Below are positions 37,269 to 44,953 of a stretch of DNA of 64,000 nt, piece by piece. A model generated the notes under the pieces. It was given only the letters and a program-made list of their open reading frames with translations. It was not told where the DNA came from and did not search any database. Each line of letters begins with the position of its first letter. The stretch's first letter is position 1. Origin of the DNA: Marinobacter bohaiensis (GTDB lineage Bacteria > Pseudomonadota > Gammaproteobacteria > Pseudomonadales > Oleiphilaceae); contig NZ_QGEH01000006.1 in the NCBI RefSeq assembly GCF_003258515.1, forward strand, positions 1-64,000, read 5' to 3'. Position numbers and translations under genes: made by a program.

Positions 37269-38210
37269 ATGCATAACGCCATCACCATTGATGCCCTCAA
37301 AGTCCTGGACGCCATCGAGCGGAAGGGCAGTTTTGCCGGCGCGGCCAGCGAGTTGTTTCGCGTGCCCTCGGCCATCAGCTACACCGTGCAGAAACTGGAA
37401 GACGATCTGGGCATCGATATTTTTGACCGGACCGGTCATCGCGCCAGGCTCACCCCCGCCGGGCGCTACCTGCTGGATGAGGGGCGCGCCCTGCTGGACG
37501 CCACCGATGCCCTGGCCCACGCCACCAAGCAGGTGGCACAGGGCTGGGAAACGCGGATCAAGATCGCCGTCAACAGCCTGCTGCCCATGGAAGCACTGTA
37601 CCCCGCCATTCGCGAGTTCCAGGCGCTGGGCGTGCCGGTGGAGATCCAACTGGTCGAGGAGGTGTTCACCGGAGCCTGGGATGCGCTGCAGTGTCGCCGA
37701 GTGGACCTGGTCTTCGGCGCCGACGCCATGAGCCGTCCTGCCGGCCAGTTCATGACCCGAATCCTCGGGCAGATTCCGTTTCGTTATGCCGTGGCGCCGG
37801 ACCATCCGCTCACCCGCCACCAGGGCCCGATCAACGAGGAGGTGGTATCGGCCTACCCGGCGGTGGTCGCCGCCGACTCGGCACGCCACCTGCAACCGGG
37901 CACGACCGGCATTTTTTCGCGCCAGCGCACCATTACCGTCAGCAACATCGCGCAAAAGATCAGTGCGCAGAAGGCCGGACTGGGAGTAGGCTGGCTACCC
38001 GAGCCACTGATCAGAGAATCGCTCGCCAGCGGTGAACTGGTGGAGCTGAATGTGGAGGCCGTGCGCCAGCCAGCCGTCATTCACCTGGCCCGGCATCAGG
38101 ACAACCAGAACGGCGAACTCAGGTGCCAGGGCAACGCCCTGAAATGGTTCTGGGACAAACTCTCGGAACCGCACCAGTTCAGCCGCTGGATCGATCCACA
38201 CACCCAATAG
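37269..38210 (+). CDS. LysR-family transcriptional regulator, YhaJ-like
   Basis: The 313-residue protein has an N-terminal winged helix-turn-helix (about 8-65; GSFAGAASELFRVPSAISYT) and a type 2 periplasmic-binding-like effector domain. The sequence, including the HTH and the GWET segment after it, resembles E. coli YhaJ, which lies near yqjG and is known for responding to quinone-like aromatic compounds. I infer that it controls the divergent yqjG. The ribosome-binding site is weak. Confidence 0.85.
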   Translation: MHNAITIDALKVLDAIERKGSFAGAASELFRVPSAISYTVQKLEDDLGIDIFDRTGHRARLTPAGRYLLDEGRALLDATDALAHATKQVAQGWETRIKIAVNSLLPMEALYPAIREFQALGVPVEIQLVEEVFTGAWDALQCRRVDLVFGADAMSRPAGQFMTRILGQIPFRYAVAPDHPLTRHQGPINEEVVSAYPAVVAADSARHLQPGTTGIFSRQRTITVSNIAQKISAQKAGLGVGWLPEPLIRESLASGELVELNVEAVRQPAVIHLARHQDNQNGELRCQGNALKWFWDKLSEPHQFSRWIDPHTQ

Positions 38211-38344
38211 CCGAAACGGTTGAGCCCGGAAAGGCCCCAGAAGCCAGAAATCAGGCCGGTATGCGCCTCGACGCTGCCGGACCGGGAACGCACAATGGCC
38301 AACGTTCCCCATAGACCCGAGGCTGTTAACGCAGGGAGTCCCAG

Positions 38345-39883
38345 ATGCGGCAGTTGTCCGAATTGGATGCGTCCTTTCTCTACCTGGAATCCGATACCGC
38401 GCCCATGCACATCGGAGGGATCTATATTTTCGACGGTCAATCCTGTGACCAGCCGCTGACGTTCAGCCGATTCGTATCTTACCTGCGCAGCCGGCTACAC
38501 CTGGTGCCTTTCTTCCGTGAGAAGCTGAAGCAGGTACCACTCAGGCTCGGCGCCCCCTACTGGGTCGACGACGCCAACTTCTCCATCGAACGCCACCTGG
38601 CCTACGTCAAGATGGGCGCCCGCAACGACCAGGACAGCCTGCTGGCACTGGCCTCGCGCATCATGCAGGAGCCGCTCAAACGCGACCGCCCGCTGTGGCA
38701 CATCACCTTCGTCGATGGGCTGGCTGCGACCGATGCGGAAACCGGCAGCGAATCCGCCAGCGGCTTTGCCCTGATCGTGCGCCTGCACCATGCGGCGATC
38801 GATGCCTTCAGCGGCGAGGAAATCATGGGCAAGCTGCTTGAGTACAGCGCCACCCCGGAGCCCATACGTCCACCCCAGCCCTGGTACCCGAAAGCGGCCC
38901 CCAGCGAACGGCGCGCCCTGCTGCAGGTGGGAAGCAACCTGGCCCGAAAGCCATTCCGGATCGCCTCGCTGGCCGCCCACGCGGCGGAAGCCGCCACCCG
39001 CGGCGTCATCCAGCGCCAACTGAGCAAACTGCCCCTGCCACTCCCGCTGTTCTCGGCCCCCCATTCGCCGTTCAACCGCCAGATCACCGCCAACCGCCAG
39101 GTACTGGGAAAAACGCTGTCTCTGTCGCGGCTCAAGGGCGTCAAGACCAGCATCGGGGATGTCACTCTCAACGACGTGGTACTGGGCCTCTGCGCGGAAG
39201 TCCTGCGCCGCTACATAGCGGAGCACGACGGTGACCTCAAACGCCCGCTGGTGGCGATGACCCCGGTGTCGGTGCGTTCGAAAAGCCTGCGCAGCCCCAC
39301 CGGCAACCAGATGTCGGCGATGCTGCTGAACCTGGCCACCGACATTCCGTGCCCGGCCTCAAGGATACGCCGCATCCACTGGAACGCAGTGGCGTCCGAA
39401 CCCTACCAGGAAGCCATCGCCGCCGATCGCCTGACGGAACTCGTGCCATCCACCATGCTGGCCCTGTCGGCCCGCCTGTACGGCGAGCTGCAACTGGCGC
39501 AGCGCTACCGTCCGGTGTTCAACGTGCCGATCACCAACGTACCCGGTCCCCAGGTGCCGATGTATCTGCAGGGCGCCAAGCTGGCGCACCAGTACAACCT
39601 GGCGCCGCTGTTCGACAGCATGGGACTGGTGATCGTCGCGGTCAGCTACGAAGGTCAGCTCACCCTGAATTTCACCCTGTGTCCCGATGTGGTCCCCGAC
39701 GGCGAACGCCTGGTCGACCTGGTGGAGGAGAGTCTGCAGGCGATCGAGGAAGCCGCGGAGTCCATGCCAGCCGATCAACCACCGGACCTGCCCGGCGAGG
39801 GACACGGTTCGACGCTGCTGGACGACACCCTCAACCTGATCGAAAGCACGCTGCAGAAATCGATCAAACGGCTGCGAGGATGA
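38345..39883 (+). CDS. Wax ester synthase / acyl-CoA:diacylglycerol acyltransferase (WS/DGAT)
   Basis: Esterifies fatty alcohols or diacylglycerol with acyl-CoA to make storage wax esters or triacylglycerol. The 512 residues carry family features: LSELDASFLYLES start, PLWHITFVDGL, SPFNRQITANR and TNVPGPQVPMYLQGAKL. The catalytic HHxxxDG motif reads HHAAIDA (residues 148-154), so the final Gly is Ala; both His and the Asp are kept. AGGGAG precedes the ATG. It stands alone, with a bidirectional terminator after it. Marinobacter species usually carry several such genes, so this may be one paralogue. Confidence 0.92.
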   Translation: MRQLSELDASFLYLESDTAPMHIGGIYIFDGQSCDQPLTFSRFVSYLRSRLHLVPFFREKLKQVPLRLGAPYWVDDANFSIERHLAYVKMGARNDQDSLLALASRIMQEPLKRDRPLWHITFVDGLAATDAETGSESASGFALIVRLHHAAIDAFSGEEIMGKLLEYSATPEPIRPPQPWYPKAAPSERRALLQVGSNLARKPFRIASLAAHAAEAATRGVIQRQLSKLPLPLPLFSAPHSPFNRQITANRQVLGKTLSLSRLKGVKTSIGDVTLNDVVLGLCAEVLRRYIAEHDGDLKRPLVAMTPVSVRSKSLRSPTGNQMSAMLLNLATDIPCPASRIRRIHWNAVASEPYQEAIAADRLTELVPSTMLALSARLYGELQLAQRYRPVFNVPITNVPGPQVPMYLQGAKLAHQYNLAPLFDSMGLVIVAVSYEGQLTLNFTLCPDVVPDGERLVDLVEESLQAIEEAAESMPADQPPDLPGEGHGSTLLDDTLNLIESTLQKSIKRLRG

Positions 39884-39906
39884 GACTCCCTCCCGACCGG
39901 CAGACA

Positions 39907-39935
39907 TAAAAAAACCGGGCAAAGCCCGGTTCTTT
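39907..39935. terminator. Bidirectional terminator between WS/DGAT and the DUF2057 gene
   Basis: Stem AACCGGGC/GCCCGGTT with a 3-base loop. On the minus strand it is followed by seven T, making a strong terminator for the DUF2057 gene; on the plus strand the tail CTTTCT is weaker. Confidence 0.88.
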
Positions 39936-39956
39936 CTAATCGCTCAGTCGCTTGGC

Positions 39957-40706
39957 TTACTGGAACGCCCAGCGCAGGAAATTCTTCTTCTCTTCCTTCG
40001 AGGCACGTTCCCACAGCAGCTTGAGACCCTCAAGCGTGGGCAGTCCCTCGGCGGCCGACGGCACCGCCGGCGCGGAACCGGACGAAGAGGCGGCTGCCGC
40101 CCCCACAGCGGCTCCGGCCGTTGCTGCAGGCGCAACCGTCTGCGCGGTATTCGATGCCGGCGCCTGCGGTAACTGGGGCAGCTGCGGCTTGGGCGCAACG
40201 TAGTCGCCGGACACGGCCACCTGACGGTTCTGCTCGTCCACCACACGAATCTGCATGTTCTGGGCCATCCGCTCGGCTTCACGCTGGGAAGAGGCCTTGG
40301 GCACCACAAACTGGTAAGTGCGTCCGGCCTGGGCATTGATCACCACCTGCAGGGGATCAGTCTCGATCACATTGACCTTGGAGCCCTCGTCCTGCGAGGA
40401 CTTCTGATTCGCCCACACCGTCTTGTAGGTAAACGCCACCGTGTTCTGCCCCGGCAGCAGCTCATAGCGAAGCTCGATATCGTCCATGAGGTAGCTGTTC
40501 ACCTCCCGGCCATTGACGGAAAGGATCTTGATCGATTCGGGCTTTTCCAGAATCGCCACCTGCCCGGCCTGGGCGGAAGGGCCATCCCAGGTCTGGATAC
40601 TCCTGAGTGACGAGCTGCTACAGCCCGCCACAACCAAGGCCGTGACCAAAAGCGCAGCCAATTTCAGACACTGCTTGAATCCCTGTCCGTTTTGACCAGA
40701 AGACAT
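39957..40706 (-). CDS. DUF2057 family lipoprotein
   Basis: The 249-residue precursor has a lipoprotein signal with lipobox LVVAGC (Cys29), so the mature protein is membrane-anchored. A DUF2057 (YccT-like) domain follows, with the usual INGREVNSYL-type opening around residue 65 and VVPKASSQREAERMAQ. A low-complexity Ala/Pro/Ser linker (about 175-220) precedes a short C-terminal helix. E. coli YccT (CsgI) affects curli, but no curli genes are present here and the function is unknown. Start chosen at 40706 with GAGG upstream. Confidence 0.8.
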   Translation of the reverse strand: MSSGQNGQGFKQCLKLAALLVTALVVAGCSSSSLRSIQTWDGPSAQAGQVAILEKPESIKILSVNGREVNSYLMDDIELRYELLPGQNTVAFTYKTVWANQKSSQDEGSKVNVIETDPLQVVINAQAGRTYQFVVPKASSQREAERMAQNMQIRVVDEQNRQVAVSGDYVAPKPQLPQLPQAPASNTAQTVAPAATAGAAVGAAAASSSGSAPAVPSAAEGLPTLEGLKLLWERASKEEKKNFLRWAFQ

Positions 40707-40880
40707 GAAAACCTCGCGACGATGATTCGGAAATGAGGAGATGGCCGCGGGGATTCGCGGCAACCGATTCGGCATTTTGACGATTGGTCCGGCCGAGCGC
40801 AAGGCGTCGCCTTATCTCGACCATGGCCGACATACTCTGCGAGGCTGTTCGCAACGCTTTGCAATGACGTCGATTTTCAG

Positions 40881-40908
40881 TTGATTTGCCGTGCGGATCG
40901 ATTAAATT
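40881..40908 (+). promoter_or_regulatory. Candidate promoter of the small gene at 41006
   Basis: TTGATT (40881-40886), 16-base spacer, TAAATT (40903-40908). It would give a leader of about 90 bases. The remainder of the gap from 40707 holds no gene that I can support. Confidence 0.4.
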
Positions 40909-41005
40909 GAACGCATCGGCATCCAGCAAACCGTTTTGCTCCGGCCTCGACACAACTGCAGCGACACAATAATGACGCGACGAGCCGGTGGCAGGAGACA
41001 CTGAC

Positions 41006-41209
41006 ATGGACACCAGCAATCGCCAGGGAGAACAGGGCCCGGTGCCGTTCCGCAGCAGCCGCTTCTTCTGCGTCAGCGGCGAGTGGTACTTTACCACGCG
41101 CGAAGGCTTCGACAGCGGCCCCTTCGCCACCCGCAATCGCGCCGAAACCGGTCTCAAACGCTTCCTTCACGTGGTGCGCCTGCTGCCGGCCCCGGAACGC
41201 CTGTACTAG
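41006..41209 (+). CDS. Small conserved-looking protein, DUF6316-like
   Basis: A 67-residue basic protein with an AGGAG ribosome-binding site eight bases before the ATG. The core SSRFFCVSGEWYFTTREG followed by GPFATRNRAETGLKRFL looks like the short DUF6316 family known from Marinobacter-type bacteria (from memory). No signal peptide or membrane segment is seen. It has its own promoter-like sequence and is convergent with pgpA. Function unknown. Confidence 0.65.
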   Translation: MDTSNRQGEQGPVPFRSSRFFCVSGEWYFTTREGFDSGPFATRNRAETGLKRFLHVVRLLPAPERLY

Positions 41210-41221
41210 TGTCCCGTCGGG

Positions 41222-41749
41222 TTACAGGGCGAACGGGATCAGCGTCTTATCCAGCGCGTAGACCAGCGCCATGGCCATGAAGCCGGCGATGACGTCGTCG
41301 ATCATGATCCCCAGACCGCCAGGCGTGCGATCATCGATCCAATTGATCGGCCAGGGTTTGAGCACATCGAAGAAACGGAAGGCGACGAACGCCAGCAAGA
41401 CCCCTTCCAGGGTCTGTGGATGCAGACCCAGCACGATCCACATGCCCACGAACTCGTCCCAGACGATCCCGCCGTGGTCGTGCACCTTCAGGTCCCGGGC
41501 GGTCTTGCCACACAGCCAGATCCCCACCAGGAAGGCGGCCAGCACCACGCCCCAGTAGGCCACCGGTGGCAACCAGAACAGGATGAAATACAGCGGAATG
41601 GCGGCAAGGCTACCCCAGGTGCCGGGCGCGCGGTTGATGGCTCCGCTGCCGAAGCCGAAGGCCAGCAGGTGCACCGGATCCTTGAGGAAGTGCGGCGGCA
41701 GCAGCGGTTCAATCTGTTCCGGTTCCTGCTCGAGGGAGGGATCAGTCAT
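41222..41749 (-). CDS. pgpA: Phosphatidylglycerophosphatase A
   Basis: Dephosphorylates phosphatidylglycerol phosphate in the inner membrane. The 175-residue protein shows FGSGAINRAPGTWGSL and WDEFVGMW, both conserved, and IMIDDVIAGF near the end. I chose the ATG at 41749, with TGGAG upstream, over a TTG four codons earlier. It is 12 bases after thiL, the last gene of the nrdR-to-pgpA run. Confidence 0.94.
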   Translation of the reverse strand: MTDPSLEQEPEQIEPLLPPHFLKDPVHLLAFGFGSGAINRAPGTWGSLAAIPLYFILFWLPPVAYWGVVLAAFLVGIWLCGKTARDLKVHDHGGIVWDEFVGMWIVLGLHPQTLEGVLLAFVAFRFFDVLKPWPINWIDDRTPGGLGIMIDDVIAGFMAMALVYALDKTLIPFAL

Positions 41750-41761
41750 GCGTGGCTCCAA

Positions 41762-42721
41762 TCAGTCACCCTGGGCTCCAAAATGGTCGTATCCGCCAAT
41801 CCCGCTGGCAATCGACGTACCGTCGTTGTGGACCTGGACACCCTGCCCCGCAACCATCTCACCGACCCGGGCCAGGGGAACGTCAACGGCTGCCTGCAGG
41901 GATTGCCAGTGCCGCGGCGGCAGGGTGAAACAGAGTTCGTAGTCGTCGCCGCCGGACAGCGCGTGCGACAGCGCCTGTTCGCCGCAGACCTCGCGCAATG
42001 ACCAAGACAACGGGATGCTGGCCGCGTCGAGATCGGCGCGACAGCCGGAGGCTTGGGCCAGGTGTGCCACGTCCGCCAGCAAGCCGTCGGACACGTCGAT
42101 GGCCGATGTGGCCAGCCCGCGCAGCGCCGTGCCCAGGGCCAGACGCGGCAACGGTCGATGGTAGCGTGCCAGTAAGTGCTCCTGGGCCAGTGTCGGCGAG
42201 GGCTGCTCCAGACACGCCAGCGCACCGGCGGCGTCGCCCAGGCTGCCGGAAACAACGATCAGGTCACCCGGCGCGGCACCGCTGCGACGCAGCGCCTGCC
42301 CCGCCGGCACCGTACCGTGAACCTGCAGGGTCAGCGTCAGCGGCCCGCGTGTGGTATCGCCACCGGCCAGGGCAATCCGGAAATCGTCGCTGGCGCTGGC
42401 AAGGCTTTCAGCAAACGCCTCTAGCCAGTGTCGACGGGCTTCCGGCAGAGTCAGGGCCAGCGTGTAGCAGACGGGATCGGCGCCCATGGCGGCCAGGTCA
42501 CTGACCGCCACGCCCAGCGCCCGGGTCGCCAGGTGGCGGGGATCATAATCGGCGGGGAAGTGGACACCCTCCACCAGGGTATCGACGGAGAAAACCAGCT
42601 CGCGACCGGGGCCGATCTGCTGGATCGCACAGTCGTCGCCGATGCCGAGCCGGAGGTCGGGGTGCGTGACCGATCGGGCAACGGGTTCGAAAATCTGTCG
42701 GATCAGTTCGAATTCGCCCAT
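41762..42721 (-). CDS. thiL: Thiamine-monophosphate kinase
   Basis: Makes thiamine diphosphate, the cofactor used by IlvB in this window. The 319 residues show the GIGDDCAI motif (about residue 27) and GGDTTRGP and DVSDGLL segments, typical of ThiL and related PurM-like ATP-binding enzymes. The ATG at 42721 has GGAG upstream; a TTG two codons earlier is less likely. It lies 38 bases after nusB. Confidence 0.94.
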   Translation of the reverse strand: MGEFELIRQIFEPVARSVTHPDLRLGIGDDCAIQQIGPGRELVFSVDTLVEGVHFPADYDPRHLATRALGVAVSDLAAMGADPVCYTLALTLPEARRHWLEAFAESLASASDDFRIALAGGDTTRGPLTLTLQVHGTVPAGQALRRSGAAPGDLIVVSGSLGDAAGALACLEQPSPTLAQEHLLARYHRPLPRLALGTALRGLATSAIDVSDGLLADVAHLAQASGCRADLDAASIPLSWSLREVCGEQALSHALSGGDDYELCFTLPPRHWQSLQAAVDVPLARVGEMVAGQGVQVHNDGTSIASGIGGYDHFGAQGD

Positions 42722-42759
42722 CGACAACTCCGGCCCGGACCGTCCAGCAACGCCGCCCG

Positions 42760-43242
42760 CTAGCGCGGACGGGTTTCCGCGAGCCGCAGGCGCCGGCTGA
42801 GTTTGTCCAGAAGGCTGTTGACGAACTTGTGGCCCTCGGTACCGCCAAAACGCTTGGCCAGCTCGATCCCTTCGTTGATCACCACCCGGTATGGCACGTC
42901 GATCCGATGCTTGAGCTCGTAGGTGCCCAGACGCACGATGGCCAGCTCGATCGGGTCCACTTCGCCCAGGGGACGATCCAGGTAGGGCTCGAACGTGCGG
43001 TCCAGGTCGTCCTGCTCCCGGTGGACGCCGCGCAACAGATCCCGGAAATAGGCGGAATCCACTTTGGACATGTCGTTGTCCACCATGAACTCCGCTTCGA
43101 TGGCACTGATGGAGCTCTTGGAGTAATGGCGGTGGTAGAGCGCCTGCATCGCCAGAACGCGGGCGCGGCGACGTTCACCGGCCTTGGGAGCTCCCGGAGT
43201 GGCCGCACCTTCGACCGGAGTACCTTCTTGGTCGCTCATCAT
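42760..43242 (-). CDS. nusB: Transcription antitermination factor NusB
   Basis: Partner of NusE in rRNA antitermination, binding boxA RNA. The 160-residue all-helical protein has an N-terminal extension of about 24 residues before [15 protein letters not shown], then [18 protein letters not shown] near the end, as in NusB. The start overlaps the ribH stop (ATGA), the coupling common to ribH-nusB pairs. Confidence 0.95.
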   Translation of the reverse strand: MMSDQEGTPVEGAATPGAPKAGERRRARVLAMQALYHRHYSKSSISAIEAEFMVDNDMSKVDSAYFRDLLRGVHREQDDLDRTFEPYLDRPLGEVDPIELAIVRLGTYELKHRIDVPYRVVINEGIELAKRFGGTEGHKFVNSLLDKLSRRLRLAETRPR

Positions 43243-43715
43243 TCACCTATCTTCTTGAACAGGCTGACCATCTCCAGCGCGGTGACGGCCGCCTCGGCGC
43301 CTTTGTTGCCGGCCTTGGTGCCGGAGCGCTCGATGGCCTGCTCGATGGAGTCCACGGTCAGGACACCGAAGGCCACGGGCACATTGGTGTCCAGGCTCAC
43401 TGCGCCCAGACCGCTGGAGGCTTCGCCGGCCACATAGTCAAAGTGCGGCGTACCACCGCGAATCACCGCGCCCAGGGCAATGATGGCGTCGTATTCGCCG
43501 GTCTCGGCGACACGCTTGACGGCCAGCGGCATCTCGTAGGCACCGGGCACACGCACGACGGTGATATCGTCCTCGGCAATGCCGTAACGACGCAGGGTAT
43601 CGATCGCCCCGTCCACCAGACTCTCAACGACGAAAGCGTTGAACCGGCCGACGACAAGCGCATAGCGACCACTGCACTGGGTAAAATCCCCTTCCAGCGT
43701 CTTGATTCCAGACAT
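43239..43715 (-). CDS. ribH: 6,7-dimethyl-8-ribityllumazine synthase
   Basis: Makes lumazine from the RibD pathway product and the 3,4-dihydroxy-2-butanone 4-phosphate from RibBX. The 158-residue product has [27 protein letters not shown] and [16 protein letters not shown], all diagnostic. I chose the ATG at 43715, with AGGAG upstream, instead of the frame's first start at 43799. It lies 43 bases after the ribBX gene. Confidence 0.96.
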   Translation of the reverse strand: MSGIKTLEGDFTQCSGRYALVVGRFNAFVVESLVDGAIDTLRRYGIAEDDITVVRVPGAYEMPLAVKRVAETGEYDAIIALGAVIRGGTPHFDYVAGEASSGLGAVSLDTNVPVAFGVLTVDSIEQAIERSGTKAGNKGAEAAVTALEMVSLFKKIGE

Positions 43716-43758
43716 CTCTGACTCCTGTTTCCGGACCCGTCTCGACGGACGCCGGCGA

Positions 43759-44871
43759 TTATGGGTTAAACGGTAGATACTCCACCACTTCCAGGTCAAA
43801 ACCGGAAATGGCGGAGAACTTGATCGGCGCGCTCAGCAGGCGCATCTTGCCCACGCCCAGGTCCCGCAGGATCTGGGACCCGGTACCGACCGTGAAGTAG
43901 ACACCGGAACTGCCCTTGGCGGCAGGCCGCGCGCCCTCGTCGAAGAATTCGTGGATCCGGTCATCCAGATTGTAGCTGTCCTCGCCGCTGTTCAGGATGA
44001 CGACCACACCGCGCCCTTCGCTGCCCACCTTTTCCAGGGCGCGATGCAGCGGCCAGCTGTGAGAACCCGTGCGACGGGCGCCCAGCAGGTCACGCAGGGT
44101 ATCGGTAATATGCACCCGCACCAATACCGGATCATCCTGACCCACGTCACCCATGGTCAGCGCCAGATGAGTGCCGCCGTGGATGGTGTCGCGATACGTA
44201 CGCAGCCGGAACACGCCATATTCGGTGTCCAGATCATGCTCCTCGATGCACTCGATGGTGCGCTCATGCAGCGTGCGGTAGTGGATCAGGTCGGCGATGG
44301 TGCCGATCTTGAGGTCATGCTCGGCGGCGAACGTCTCGAGGTCCTCACGACGGGCCATGGTGCCGTCGTCGTTCATCACCTCACAGATCACACCGGCCGG
44401 CTCGGCGCCGGCCAGTGACGCCAGGTCGCAGGACGCCTCGGTGTGCCCGGCCCGGCTGAGCACCCCGCCGGGATCGCTCATCAGCGGGAAGATATGACCC
44501 GGCTGGACGATGTCGGTGGGTTGGGCATCGCGAGCCACCGCGGCGAGCACCGTACGTGCACGGTCGGCGGCGGAAATACCGGTGGACACACCCTCGGCGG
44601 CCTCGATGGAGACGGTGAACTTGGTACCGAAGCCAGAGTCGTTCTGGCGCACCATCAACGGCAGCTGCAACTGCTCGCAGCGCTGGCGTGTCATCGGCAT
44701 GCAGATCAGGCCGCGGGCGTAACGCGCCATGAAGTTGATCGCCTCGGGCGTGCAGAACTCCGCTGCCATGACGATGTCGCCCTCGTTCTCGCGATCCTCG
44801 TCGTCCATCAGGATCACCATCTTGCCCTGACGGATGTCCTCGATGATTTCTTCGATCGTGTTCAGTGCCAT
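43759..44871 (-). CDS. ribBA: 3,4-dihydroxy-2-butanone 4-phosphate synthase with degenerate GTP cyclohydrolase II domain (RibBX type)
   Basis: The N-terminal half (about 1-200) is an intact Rib[11 protein letters not shown], and [13 protein letters not shown] with its His. The C-terminal half (about 205-370) has the GTP cyclohydrolase II fold, but the zinc cysteines expected in SECLTGD and RCDCG are absent. The corresponding stretch reads [12 protein letters not shown], and there is no Cys at all in this domain. Such RibBX hybrids without cyclohydrolase activity are known in Proteobacteria. A separate ribA is therefore expected elsewhere. Start at 44871 chosen from the family N-terminus MALNTIEEI. 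Confidence 0.93.
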   Translation of the reverse strand: MALNTIEEIIEDIRQGKMVILMDDEDRENEGDIVMAAEFCTPEAINFMARYARGLICMPMTRQRCEQLQLPLMVRQNDSGFGTKFTVSIEAAEGVSTGISAADRARTVLAAVARDAQPTDIVQPGHIFPLMSDPGGVLSRAGHTEASCDLASLAGAEPAGVICEVMNDDGTMARREDLETFAAEHDLKIGTIADLIHYRTLHERTIECIEEHDLDTEYGVFRLRTYRDTIHGGTHLALTMGDVGQDDPVLVRVHITDTLRDLLGARRTGSHSWPLHRALEKVGSEGRGVVVILNSGEDSYNLDDRIHEFFDEGARPAAKGSSGVYFTVGTGSQILRDLGVGKMRLLSAPIKFSAISGFDLEVVEYLPFNP

Positions 44872-44953
44872 AAGACATTGCACCCTTGATTAAAATGACA
44901 GGCCGCCCTTCGAATGACCGGCCTCGTCCTGAACTTGCCGCCGCCCGATGCCG

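Noticed and set aside
44872-44953. FMN riboswitch in the rib operon
   Set aside because: I looked for the conserved RFN element core upstream of ribBX and ribD but could not match it in the short gap; no evidence.
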